Position numbers and translations under genes: made by a program. From NCBI RefSeq assembly GCF_901933205.1, contig NC_044573.1, positions 58,592,493-58,656,492 of the forward strand: DNA of 64,000 nt, read 5' to 3'. The notes under the pieces were generated by a model that saw nothing but the letters and a program-made list of their open reading frames with translations, was not told where the DNA came from and ran no database searches. This stretch comes from Camarhynchus parvulus (taxonomy: Eukaryota; Chordata; Aves; Passeriformes; Thraupidae). Positions 21,741-35,027 of the stretch are shown here, piece after piece. Within the stretch, counting starts at the first letter, position 1. The number at the start of each line of letters is the position of its first letter.

Positions 21741-24700
21741 AGTGACCAGGAATGATCAAGCATCCACTGTGACTATTACTGAAGTTGCACAGTATTGCTA
21801 AAGACAAATAGATAAACCAACAGTTTAAATTTTCTATTATTTAATTAATTTTGCATCTAGAGAAAAGGAGGCTGTAAGCGCCTCAGAGACTGATGTGTCT
21901 ACCATGTATACTGACTTCTCAAAATCTAATTAATGTAATCTACTCACTATAATGTGTTAGAAGAGGAATGCTTTCTTCATTTTTACTTTGTCTTCCTGTG
22001 CTCATAAGAATATTTTTTCTTGGAAGCTTACTCTCATAATTATGTTTGTTCTCCTAGTGTGGGGCAAATGGATGTACTGAGAGAAAATCTGTGGAAATCT
22101 CAGATCTTGCCAATTATGAAAGAGATTATTGAACGGAAATTAAAACTCTTCAGGACGTAGAAAAAAAGAAGAAAAATTGTAATGAGTCAGTACTGTGCAC
22201 CAGAAAGAGCTGTGTCATATGTTGTACTAATTGAATATCAATACAAGTTTCCTGGCTGAAAACTTTCCAGTGTACAGCTTTTGTCCAGCCTTGACATAAA
22301 CTTGGGGATATAAAGTACACTGTGTGAAAGACTAGGACCAGATTTTGTGATTTTGTCTGAATGATTAATACATTCTTTAGATTGATTGCATTTCTTTTGA
22401 TTATGGAAAGCATTAACTATCTCTTTCATCCCAAAAGTAACTTTTCTCAGGTAAAAGAAATAATAATAATTTTTAAAAAATTAACATACCACATTACAAG
22501 AAGATGTGAATCTAGCCTGAGATTTTCCTTCTCATTTACAATCTCTCTCTCTCAATATCTGCTAGGAAAAACCATTTGGGTCCCATTTTCATAAATAAAT
22601 TTCATACTTAATTGCCCTAATTACTTTGGCTCACTAAGAAAACTGATGTAGGTTTGCAGCTATTGACTGTGTAACTACTCGTATGTACCCAATTACACCA
22701 CTTCTGAACTGCATTTTCTCTCTGTGGCTAGACCTAATAATAACTCAGGAAGATCACAAGCAAGTTCTGTTCTTAAAATAAACTCAGTTTCCATGATAAT
22801 CTTTTGGGTATATATTTTATGGAAATTACTCATTTATTTTTTTCCTTTTTATTTCACAAGGGTGACATTCACGTACCACATTTATCCAAGTATCATACCA
22901 AGCTGGTGGTGCTGGTTTAGAAAAAATATAAGGAGAGAGGTTTCATATAATACTTGCACATATTCTTACACTTAGAGTCAAAGGCCATGAGAGGAAGCTA
23001 GTGACATGCAGAAGGGGGAAAGTGATGACAACAAGAGTTCAAATGAGCATAAGAGTCTCCCAGCTTCCAGCTGTCCCATGGGTGATGGATGTGGTCTCCT
23101 TTACCACCCACCTGCTCTGCCTCTAGTAGGTATTGCTTGTGAGATGCTTGGCTGTATCAATTTCAGGAGAATGCCTGATGAACAATGGGCAAATCTTTTT
23201 CCCATTTAAGACCAAAACTATGGCATTGCTTGGGTAAATATGCTGCTTGTGTTTCATGAGTTACCTCTGCAGGGTGGTGTGATGCTCCACAGTTTCTTTA
23301 TAAAGGTCTCTCATATTTCTCTCCTGTGATTTTGCTCCTGCCTCATTGACATTTTGGATTTTTAATTTAACTGTCATGAAATAAAAGACTCAGTCAAGAG
23401 ACTTTTGTTATAGTAAGTGCTTTTTTTCATCAAATCACTGTGAGATTGTATGTCTTCAGTAGGAGAACAATTTGATCTGCAAACACTTCCACTAAGAAGT
23501 CTCCTTGTCCTATGAAGAACAAATCAAAAAGAAACAGATGCAGGGATCTGGACACTGAAAAGTCTTATAAGAATCTATAAATGATGATATTCACTTCATT
23601 GCAGAAACCTGCACACAAAACCCTGAGGTCCAACTGTTTGGCTCAGTGCCAGCATTAGCTGGATGTGGGGAAAGTGCTCACCCCTGTGGCAGCCCAAACC
23701 TCACTGATTGTGCCCTTCTGACGCCGACTGCGGAGCTACTCCTGCTGCTTGTGGCAGGAACAGGGGAAAAGAGGAGGGAGGACAGTCCCCTCTGCAACCC
23801 TCCAGCTCCCTCATGCCAGATGCAGCCAGCTGTTGAGCTCTAGGAGCCAAAATACGGTGCTTTGAGCTTGTTAGCAAAATCTGCTTCTGAACAGCTGAAT
23901 TTCATCTTGTCTGCAGCACTGCTACAAAACAGGGCATGCTGACCCTTCTAGCATCTTAAATCTCCTGCAAGTTGGGAAATGAGGGCAGATGTTGTGTTTT
24001 ACAAAAAGGAATTTCATTGCAAGTTATCATTTCTTTTCTTTTAATCATCTTTATTTGAATTAGATCTGTAGGCATTTCAGAGAAATAACCTGAAAGTTAA
24101 CATTATAGGCATTCTACATCTCTTGTTATTGTTCATATTTTAGTACTAAGGGGTCAAGGTGTTTTACAAAAATATATCTGTTTTTTTTTTAATTAATAAA
24201 ATCCTGACAAAACACTGACAGTCTGGGTTTGTGGAAATTACTTAAGAAAACCTTTATCTGAGAGACAGATTCATCAAGATGGGTCCCTCACATTCCTTCA
24301 AAGTCCATTAGATATCAAACAAACTCTTTTCCCTAGGATTTTTTTTGGCCTCGCTTTCCTTCGGATTCATGACAGGTTTTCCCCCTTCTGCTTTAATCTT
24401 GAAAAGAGCAGAAAAAGAGTTTTCTGTCTGAGGTCATTGTATTTTTTTAATCAGCTCTTTCATTATAAGCTGCCCAAAACCTAGTGTCTGCTTTTATAAA
24501 ATGACAGGTAGATTGAAGAATGACAGGTTGACAGGTTGATAGAAGAATGACACATGTGATAAAAAATTTGTATAGTCAAATCTCTTAGTCTGAAGGAAAG
24601 ACAGCTGTACTGGGAAAGGCTCATCTTGGAATATCAACAGGAAAATTGAGAAGGAATAGACTTCAGTCACAGTATTTACATAGAAAATGGACCACAGCTT

Positions 24701-27700
24701 GTTTGCTCAATCATAAAGGTAAATGAATAAACTTAATGAAATGATTAAAGGAAACACTGAGGGGTTTTTTTTTGGTAGGTGAAAAGGGATATGTCAACAA
24801 GATGCAGAACTCCCAGACAGAGATACATTATATTATCAACAGAACAGATGAGAGTTATAAAAATGAGATAGGAATAATCAAACTGACAGACTGTAAATGC
24901 AAATTTTACAGCTGTGGAAACTCCTGTCCATCCATATTCTTTTTCTATTAAGCCTCACCATTGCAAATTTAAACTGACCTTTCAAGAAGGTACCTGAGAT
25001 AAAAGTGGTGAGGGGCATGGAATAAAGCCCACGTGCCAGTGGCTTTCAGGATTTCTATCTGTACAACATCCACACAATGCAGTGTGGACAATAGATCCCT
25101 CCAAGAAACCCCAAAAGAACAGTAAAAGTGAATACACTATCTTGTAGCAATTATGTGTGCTGGCCAAATATGAAAATAAAACCTCTTAGTTGACAGATTC
25201 ATGATCAAAGAGCTGTCATGATAGCTGTCTCACAGCTACCCAAATGCTTTTCCACAGTCTGATCTAAAGCCCTCTCGAAGTAGTGAGTCTTCATTCATTT
25301 GAACAAGCCTTCCATCAAGCCTTGTATCTCGAGAGAAAATGTATATACACTGTTAATGCTAAAACCCCAGGAAGGCATCTGGGTGCTCATTACTTGAGAA
25401 AAGGATGGACAAACACTTCTGCACTTTACATTTCCAAATTGAAAACTGATAGGAAAAACCAGTGGTGATCTTGGATATTTAGTGGAAAGTAAAAACTGGG
25501 TCTGACTAACACATTCTTATGTAACCATTACAGGCCACGGGAAAATTCAAAGATTTGCCAAATATTCACTGCAGTAATCTGTTGTCAAGAGCTTTATGCA
25601 GTGAGAAATGAGGTTTTCATGAAACTGAAGTTTATAGGTAAAAAAAAAAAGCTCATTTGCTTGTCACCTCAGATCCAACTTCTCTGCACAGCACATTTTC
25701 AGTGACAGCTTGTAACACGGATCAGATAATATGCTGAATGTCATGGAAATGATTCAAAATGTCAAAGCAAAGCATAATTATTAAAACAAATCTGAGTGAA
25801 GAGGGAAGTCTAATAGAGCACAAAATGAGCATACCTATGAGAAGTTATTTTGGTCTGTAATTTTTTTGAGAGCAACATCGAAATGATAGCCCTTTAGACT
25901 ATATGTTTCTTTTGTAGCTCTGCCTTCTGATTTTAACCTTGCCGTGTCTGTAAGCATACTTATACCATAAAATGTTTTGGAAGAAGAAGGTTCAGGCATT
26001 TCCTCACCTATACTTCGGGCTGCTTTTGAATTGCACATACTTTTCTGTAGAGCACTGGTCATTATGATTTAAATGGGCACATTGCCAAAGGTTTCAGCTT
26101 AGCTGATAACACATACAGCTTCCCCAGGAGACATGCAGAGCTAAAATGCTGTGCACAGAGCTAGACTAAGTGGGGTTTATAGGCCATCCAGTCAGGAATT
26201 TTTCTTAGGGGATAACACAAGGAAATGTTTGTCTCAGGGATGACAAATTTTCATTTAAAAATGAAAATATGGCACCCATATTATATGCTTGATATAAAGG
26301 AAGTACCTTCTTGACTTTAATAATATTGTGAGAATTGCTGAGGCAAAGTATAATGGGTTTAAGGTCAGCAAAAAAATTCATTGCTGTTTCATGGCTCTAC
26401 AATAATGATTTGCAACATTTATTCTCCTTGTCTGTTGTATCAGTGACAGGATTCATTATTTCCTTCAAATAGATCCACAGCTATAGGTATGCAGGTTACT
26501 GTGTCATGTCATGTACCAGAGAACCTATAATAGGCACAGTGTCACCAAGGACAGAGAATGCTGTGGGCCCTGTCACTGTAGGTGTCACCCTTGTCTGGTG
26601 CTACTCTAGAGGTGTCAAGAACTACAGCGTTAGAAAATTTATTTTGAAGCTATCTCAATATTTACACTGCCCTAGATGCCCACAGGCTTTGTTCTGTGGC
26701 GAAGTTTTAACTCGGGTTATGGACTCAGATCAGTACACTTAGCCTAATAAGTGTCATGTCAGGAATTGAAGTTCATGATCCTGTGACAACACATTTTCCA
26801 TAACATCTAATGGTGTTTCCTTAACCCACTAGAGTCACTGTCACATTTCAGTCCTCTTTTATAGTAGAATCACACAACACAGAATGTTACTTTCCATCTA
26901 AATATTTGCTTGTAGACAATACTGTCCTCAATGGTTTTATTCCAGCTTTATTTGGATTCTTATTGTGCCTGGTCCAGTTTTCTTCTGACTTTGATAAGAC
27001 TGCCCAGTTGGGTCACCAGATTGGCAAGTCTCCATGGGAGCACTGGACAGGGATCAGAAATCCGGGGAAATCAGCAGCCTCCCTAAGCTACACTTCAGTA
27101 TGTCTGAGCACATGGGATTGCTGTAGGCCTCCAATGTGCAAGGGCAAAAAAGCTCTTTCAGCCTAAACAAGTGAAAGAGTCCATGCTTGTAGCCATTTCA
27201 GTAACCCATTTAATCAGGCGAATGTGTGTGGTAACAAGTACAGTGTGCTTGCCTCCATTTGAGTCTGTGTTCCCCAGCTCAGAATAGCCAGCATGGAAAA
27301 GTAGCAACCAGTAGGGCTTTCCCCAGCATGGAAGCTGGAGTACTGGCAGACTGGGAAAATATTAAATGGGGCCAAGGAGTGACATCTGCTGAGTGAAGAT
27401 AATTTTTATCAGTTAATGTAAGGGCACTGTGCTAGTGAGTTCACACTGATTTATAGCTATTCTGTCTGCTCTGCATCTGCAGTTCTTCTGTATTTTACGT
27501 ATTTGAGTGGAAGAGCCAACTGACCTCATTCAGGTAGGCGATCTGTTTCTCATATATGTGCCAAGAGACAAAGATATCAAACATTAATTTAAGCTTGCAA
27601 ATATTACAAAATAAAATGAAAAGTATGCTTGAGCAGTCTGCAGCAGAATGGTAATGTTCTCCAAGAGCTTATGCTCAGTGTTCCCCAGGAAATAAATAGT

Positions 27701-30700
27701 ATCTGCTATTCTAATATTGAATTTTCATTCTTCATCATACTTAGTCAAGCCTCTCCAAACTAGACACCAAATATTCTAACAAAGGGTGAGCCAAGGAATG
27801 GGAGGAAGGTAAAATCTACACTCAGCCTACGCCCTTGACTATACCAAATGATCCATTTTAGAATTCTCATTGCTTCTTGTGACTTGTATCACAGCTGTTG
27901 TTGCTGACTCAAGCTAAGCTCTCTTTTTTAGAGATATGAAATAATTTAACTCCAGCATTTATTACAAGACCCATTTTCTTCAGTCACCCATTTTTAGGTT
28001 AATTTATACATAACTTTCAACAAAGGAAAATCATAAGAAAATGCTCCCATGTGAAAACAGGTGAAATGACTGACAGGATGCCACCATGTGCCAGAGGCAC
28101 TGCTCCTGGGCTCCTCCTTGATGCTTCCTTACTGCTGACTCACCACTTCCCACCTGTAGCATGCACAGGTCTCAGAGGGAGCTGGGGAATCCTCTCCTCA
28201 TTGTTTCCTTTGGCACATGCTACAAGCCATGGATCTCCGGCAGAGCAGGATACCTGCAGAAGAGCACCAAGCTGTCTTTGTAGCCATCTCCTATATGAGT
28301 AAAGGCATGAAAATTGTATTGTAGATGGAATATAGTGGATAAGTTTTTTCTGCTTTTTCTTTCTAAAGCTGGTAAAAAAAAAATCAAAGCAGCCTGCTTT
28401 CCTTGTTAAGAAAAGCAATGTATTTAACAGTATGCTTCTGGCTCCTAGATAACCTACAGAGACAGAATGGTTTGCAGGAATGGGAAAGGCAAAAAAAGAT
28501 CAAATTCTTTTAGAAAAAAATCCATCAGGATCCACGCTTTATAATCTCCAAAACAATAGAGTGCTTGTAATGAAAATGCCATCATTTATTTGTTGATTAT
28601 TTTTGCCTGCAAAATGATTGTCTGTAGCTAATAACATTAACTGTGTACATAAAGATAATAGTGGCTATTAAAAAGCCCTTAATGATAACTACCATAAATT
28701 AAGAAGGGTAAAAACACTTATTAAGTAATAAGTGCAGCTGCATTACTAGAATTTTTATTCCTCAGTTTTCTGAAGGCTTAAAAGAGGTGTGACTGTGCTG
28801 TCACTGGAAAAAAAAATACCAGATGAAAATTATTGCTAAAACTCAATGGTAAAAATATAGGTAAAAATATCAAATGGTGAGCAGAGGGGACCCCACTGGT
28901 AAACCTTGGTGCCCAGGGAAATGTTCGGCTGAGCAGGACAGGAGAGATGCTCTTTCCCTCTTTGTGCTTTTCCCCTGTAGCTGGAGCTGCTTCAGTAACT
29001 ATTTCCCATGCCTAATAACCTTTTTCTCCAAAGACATTTTATTCTAAGAAAAAGATTTTTTTCATCCAAGTTTTAAAAATATATAAAGTTCTTCATAGCT
29101 GGTTTTACATCTCCTCTGCCTACTCTCTTCATACTGCCCCTGGCACTGACGCTGCCTTCTGTCTGAGCTGTGCATGGGTGCTGCTCTAACTCCCCTTCCT
29201 CTGCCAAGGCTTCTCTGCCACTTTCATTTTCAAAATGAAATTTATTTCATCACAGATAAGCACCAGAATCCAAAGTTCTTAATCCCAAATGGGGACTCTC
29301 TTAAATGTCCTAAAGTGGTTCATTTTGAGTAATGACGCTGCTAACAATTTCTCTTAGACTCTGTGGTACTCATGATCTGATTTTTGAGATGGCAGTCTCC
29401 CACTGAGAATTAAAGCCCTGGGATCATCCTGAGAAAAACAGGAGGTAGACTATACACATAAGGCTTGCAAAGATGACTGTGCAATGCCAATAGATTTTAT
29501 CCTCCCACTTAACAGAAATTTACCTGACTATTTAACTTGATATGCTCAATGCTTTCACGTGCTCTTCCTAGGATCTCATCTTCTCATGTTGAGGCTCATG
29601 GGCAAATGAATATTGATTAAATAGGAATAAATCTTAGAATAAATAAATTTTTGAACAAATTTAGTATTGGGAGTTGAGAAATTTGCAATTCTGCAATATA
29701 TTTAAGAGAGAGAGAAGCGGTCAAATGTCTTTTTGCCACAAGTAAATTGCATTCTTTAACAATAATAAAATAGAGGTTTTGCTATATAAACATGTAGGTG
29801 TTATTTTTATAACAATTTTTCATCCTTAAGTTGTTTAGTGAAGAATTTTGTATTCCATTAGTAGTAAGAAAAACTTTTGAAAACCACCAACATAAAAGAT
29901 AATTCCATCTGTTTTATGAACCTTCCATCTCCCTTACAGTCCCTCTTTCTTTTGGACATATATTTGTTTTTCTATGCCTTTTTCATTAGTTCACTCACTT
30001 TATCTGTCAGAAAACTCAAGAATCAGCATTATCTTCTAAATTCTATTTGAAATTATCTGGTAGACACATTATAAGTTAGCATAGTTCACCTTTTTTTGTT
30101 GCTTTCCACTCTTTTAAGGTTGCCCACCTTAGCTGAAAAATTGCTCAATTAAATGAAACCTGTTAGACTTCAAATCTCTGAAGAAAGAAAAAAAAAATGG
30201 AATTTTCTACAGAATTATTTTAGTCTGTTGTGAAATAAATAGGTCAAGAAAAGAAGAATTCCCTACATGAATTCTCCTAGTAAAATATTTATTGCACTGA
30301 AAGCTGTCCAGGCGAGTTTGCAGCCTGGGATTTATGACTATTGAGAGAAAGTAGAAGGCAGCTGCATTTGCTGCACTGCTTTTCTGAAATCTCTGTTGGT
30401 CTGGGATCACGTTGGAGACTTCCATGGGGAAGAGACACGGGAAAATTATTTCATCCCTCTTTTTCAGGCCCAAGGAGATTTTCACAGAGGCTGCTTTTGA
30501 TGAGGTATTTTTCATGCAGGTTCTGCTCCCACAGGAGCAGTTCACCTGTGCCTGCAGGTGGACTTGCACAATTTGGAGCAGGGCTTCCAGCTGGAAGATT
30601 CCCATGCCAGCCATGATGGTACTGAGCAGATGAGAAAAAACCTCCATCAGACCCCAGAGCCTACAGGGATTGTGTGGGCATCCCCAAGTGAAGTGGCAGA

Positions 30701-30953
30701 AAAACCCCTCCCATTTATTTCAATGAGACATCTGTCAGTGCCTGCTTGGAGGGAGCACTACAGAGCAATTCTGTTCACAGAGTAGAAGTTCCTGCAGTGG
30801 CAACAAGGCAACTTCATTCCCTGCACAGTGAAGTGTGCAATGCCTCACAGCAGCATCTGCTGTAGCTTCTTTAGACGTGTTCATGTGAAGAACATTAACA
30901 AAATAAAAACAAATCTCACACAAGCGAATGTCCTTCATCCTCAATTTCAGTAA
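21741..30953. other. Single-copy AT-rich DNA with possible regulatory sequence
   Basis: No repeat family recognised over about 9 kb. Frames are short; the longest (146 codons, minus, 30207-30647) matches nothing I know. A GC-richer patch lies at 23640-23850. A short tandem of GACAGGTT lies at 24522-24537. The stretch 28560-28760 is unusually dense in TAAT-type homeodomain cores and contains a CAGCTG E-box. The possible exon at 23265-23370 is listed separately. Confidence 0.45.
23265..23370 (-). other. Possible coding exon, minus strand, unidentified
   Basis: On the minus strand an acceptor-like tract (TCTTTTATTTCATGACAG) precedes 106 bp that end AG before the donor GTAACTC. One frame is open throughout and gives a hydrophilic 34-residue peptide rich in E, K, Q and H that includes RDLYKETVEHH; upstream the frame meets a stop, so a splice junction would be required. 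Third positions are only moderately GC-rich. I do not recognise the protein. Chance pairs of splice-like sites around short open stretches are common in 64 kb, so this is a weak candidate. Confidence 0.22.
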
Positions 30954-31082
30954 AATCATAGATTCATAAAATTGTTTAGGTTGGAAATGACCTTCAAGAT
31001 CACTGAGCCCAGCTGTTAGCACTGCTGGTTCCACCACTGAACATTATCTCTCAGCACTTTATCTACACAGCAGCGTCCAGAT
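30954..31082 (-). mobile_element. CR1 3'-end fragment, minus strand, old
   Basis: AATCATAGATTCATAAAATT followed by GTTTAGGTTGGAAATGACCT and TTCAAGATCACTGAGCCCAG is the reverse complement of a diverged CR1 3' end; similarity continues through the ACCACTGAACATT...CACTTTATCTACAC block and fades by about 31082. Confidence 0.85.
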
Positions 31083-34000
31083 TAAGTTCTAGTTGGGTTT
31101 AGGCCCTTACAATTCTCTTCATTAATAGCCTTATGACATCCTTGCACTTCTCCTGAATTGTCTGCCCCCTCTTTCAAAGGTTATAAAGTCTCTCTTTTTC
31201 TTTCAACTTACAGAGTTCTCTGTCCTGCCCTTAACACTGAAATCAGCTGGCTTAATTTACTATAATGATATAAACGTTGCACTGTTGCCATTTTAGCCAA
31301 AGCTTTATTGTTCTAAAACCTGTAATTGTGCCAAATCTCCTAAGGAGATTGTTTAACAAGAATCTGTAAAGGCTTAATATAGCAAAAATGAGGATTAAAA
31401 AAAAAAATTAAAGTCAGGGGGAAAATTAAATCATCCTTTGTTTAGCAAATTATTATTCTGGGCAAATGCAAAACTTTACTGGACAGCCTAGACTGAAGCT
31501 TAGTGTTCACACAGGGTGAAACATCAGTTGTGGTGGTAACACTGTCTGAATAGATACTCTGCTTAAGTGGATCTGTGCTACGTCTTAATTATCACCTCAT
31601 GTTGCTGCACTTAGATGGAAACCAATTCCCAGGAGCAGCCCTAGTTGAGTATGTGAGCTCCAGTGAAATGAACAATCTTTCCTGTTCAATATGGCTAGAA
31701 CATGAGCCTTGGTGAGTATTATTAACTCCTATATCCTAACAGAAGCAAGCGGCTAGTTTTAAATTGAGCAACTATTTTAGATATGGGAACTGACAAAGCA
31801 TTTTAAATTGACCCTAGCTTCTTCCATTTATTAAAACCTACATCATATCTGTGCTGATGACCTGTAAGTAAAATACTCAGAAATTGAAGTATTCTTCCTT
31901 GAGCTAGCACTAGTTTCATCTATCCTATCACATTAGCTTTTCATAAAACAACTGAATAAAATTAAAGAACAAAATCCCCTTGTACTGTTCATGTAAATTA
32001 ATTGCATTCAGGAATGCTGTGTACCACTAGAAATCAGTGAACTGGTTTAATTAATGGTCAGGCTTAGACACAGTTTTCTGCCTTTTGTGATTTGCAGCAG
32101 CTTCACTAAAGAACAATTACACTTATCAAACAGAGCAGACAGAGAGAAAGAATAGCATCAAACATAGCAAATTCCAGTTATTTGAAATCAGGACTCATTC
32201 TTCAATTTTAGGGACTGATTTGGATATAACTGCTACAAGTGGGATGCAGGCAGAGGCTGGAAACCGGCACAGAGGCACACAGTGCCCATAACTCATGCCT
32301 CCCCACTAAGCCTTGCAAGTGCCCAGAGCTTCAGAATGCTGCCCAGAATTGCCTCTGGAGACAGAACTTCCTACATTTTTAGCCAGCAAGAATGATATCT
32401 ACATCAAATTCTTCATTTATCAAAGGTTTGTGGCTAGCAGAAAGCAGATGGCAACCCTATAGGGGTACTTCTGGCCTGGAATGCACCTGGGAGCACAGGG
32501 CACCAGGACCTACAGCCTGATGTGCCCTGCACATGGAGCAAACTTGCTTCTGTTGGTAGGAAACCTAATATAGAAACCTTGCAAATGGAATAGAAGGTGT
32601 CTAAGCATCATATTTCAGGTTTTTTCTAGCACATAAATCTTTAGACAATACACTTTAATAGATCATTGAAGAGAGTCGTGAAAATTATACCACATTAAAA
32701 AATTTATGTCAATGAGTATTTCTGGATTTTCTGATGAAGCTTACTATATTTTTGGCATAGATCTGAGAAGGAAATGATTTTTAAGCTTCATTATCAACCA
32801 GAAGAGACAACATTTTTTAAATATTGATTTTGCTTTTTTTCAGATGAAAGACAGTCAGTTACCAATAAATATTCCTTATTTTGCATCTTAATAGTGTGGA
32901 TTTTTTAAATAAAATACACCATTAAGCTGAATACTGAACAAATTTTGTGGATCAGCTGATAAACCATTTGCAGACAATTACTTGCTCAAGGCTTGTTTTG
33001 AATCCCACTGAAGTTAAAAGGATTCTTTTCAATTACTTCAGTGGGTTTGGGACTAGGCAGATGGATTGAGTGGAGCAGCTGAGAGAAGTCCATGTAAGGA
33101 ACTAGCATCTTGCACAAGAAGGCATTTGACTGTGAAGGCATTTGACTGTGTCATCCAACAAATAGAAAGAGCCATAATAGTTATTAATGTTGCACATGTT
33201 ATGGAATTAAAAATCAGCTGACATTAATTTGACAAGCTATTTTTTAACAAAAGAAATGGCAGTGTGGTTAGCTCTAGAGAATAGCAGTTTATCAATGTCT
33301 GCGCTGTTGTACTTGAGGTCACAGGACTGCTTTTGTATAATTAGGAGTCCACAAAGAGCTCATAATTTAAATGTCTATATGGACGCATACATACACTGAA
33401 ATATTTATATAGAAAAGTTCCAACTACCCTTCAATTACCACCATCAGCAAATAGAAATTTGTTATGCTCATGGCTTCTCATACTCCTTTGTCAGATGCTG
33501 TCATGTGGGTATTTTCATCTCTGCCTCTTAGTGCAAAGTGCCTTTTATTTATACAGGAATATGTAATCAGCAGCAGTCTGCAAACTAAAATATTACTCAC
33601 TAGGGAGAAAATGACCTTCTTATAAAGATTGATGGAACAACCACCAGAAACTTAGAGAAATTATGTTTACCACTTTCTAAATGATAACGTATTGAACCAA
33701 TTTTGATCTTTCTGTATTCCTCATCTACCTCCAACTCATTTGTAGCAGACCAAAAAAACCAAACACAAGTGGAAATAGATGTTTAATTGTTTGATGTTGT
33801 CATTATTCTCTTGTAATTTCCTGTCTGTTAAACTTGTACACGTTTATGATATGACTCCCTACTGAGTAATATAAATAACTACCTTTTTACAATTATTTAC
33901 AATCATAAGCAGGGGAACTTGACCTTTTTTGCCCCTTAATGTTATTCTGGAAGCACTTTAAAGGCCTATTAAAGATCAGTAACTTTTTGTACCAAAATCT

Positions 34001-34445
34001 GTCCTCACAACATATAAGCAGTTTCTATTCCAGATAATTCCCATTTGAAATATTCACTGTGGAGGTTGCAAGCATGTGATCACCAAAATAAGAGGTAAGA
34101 CGAATAACCTGTAATCAAGCATTCACTGGTTATCTGTAAATGGCTTCTCAAAGGCTAAAAAGTATATACCTCTGAGAGATTCAACAGGAAATTATGTTCT
34201 TCTAACGGCACAAATTATTCCTGGTGTGGTGTGGAATATATAGACTCTTGCACAGAGAACAAGTCTGAAGTCATCTTTCTTCACAAAACCTGCTGTTCAG
34301 TACTAACAAAACTGCAGTGTGTTAAAATGCTCAGAAAATAGCCTAGCATCCTTCCTTACAGAAAAAACAGTAAAGATGTCAGGCAGGTTCATAAGCCCTA
34401 AGAAGCGTTTACCAACAGTAGAAAACCTGCAAAGTTCTCTTAAGT
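31083..34445. other. Single-copy AT-rich DNA
   Basis: No gene or repeat family recognised. Contains a perfect 16-bp tandem duplication at 33119-33150 and a somewhat GC-richer patch at 32240-32540. Confidence 0.5.
33119..33150 (+). repeat. Tandem duplication, 16 bp x 2
   Basis: AAGGCATTTGACTGTG occurs twice in direct succession with no mismatch. Probably a recent slippage event. Confidence 0.9.
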
Positions 34446-35027
34446 CTTTGTGGTTGGTTAACTTTAGTGGTCAGCTAAACACCACAGAGCCCTCAGCTCA
34501 TTTCCCCCCTTCCTCAGTGAAAGAGGGGAAGAGAAAAATAAGAAGAAAGGCAAGAAAACTTGAGTGTCAAGATAAAAAAAAAACAAGGAAACAAAAGTTT
34601 AGCAAGTGAAAAATAAGTGGAAGAAGAGAGAAAAAAACCCAAAACAAGTCATGCAGAGGGAATAAATCACCACCTCCTGTGGGCAGACTGGTGCTCAGCC
34701 AGTCCCCAAATAAAAGGTGAGTAACTGCTAAAACATTCCTCTTTTTTCCTTCTATTATTGCTGTGCATGACATTGAAATCAGGACTCAGGACTGGAATAA
34801 TTTTTAGTTAGTTCACGTCTGTTAGTTTGGATCACCTCTTGCCTCATTGCACACCCCTCACCTGTTCACTGGGGGGCACAGAGAGAGGGCCCTGACACTG
34901 TGCAAACACTGTTCAACAAAAGCTGTAACGTTAGTGTGTTATCAGTACTGTCTTGGTCAAAAATCTCAAGTGCAGTATATGAGCTACTATGAAGAAAATG
35001 TATTACCTCCTAACCAGGCCCAGTAAA
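34446..35027 (+). mobile_element. Older relative of the 8.8 kb LTR, plus strand
   Basis: It starts near GTGGTTGGTTAACTTTAG and GCTAAACACCACAGAGCCC, matching the 5' end of the family seen at 8846-9955. It passes through a purine-rich middle and GCTCAGCCAGTCCCC, and ends with GTGTTATCAGTACTGT, GAGCTACTATGAAGAAAATG and AACCAGGCCCAGTAAA. Length about 582 bp, near the normal family size, with no GGAA expansion. It is more diverged than the other copy and no target duplication is visible. The 96-codon frame at 34319-34609 runs into it and is probably not a gene. Confidence 0.75.

Noticed and set aside
26860..26890. GTAGAATCACACAACACAGAATG as a CR1 end
   Set aside because: Only the tail-like words match; the GTTGGAAG and TCCAACCC blocks that should follow are absent.
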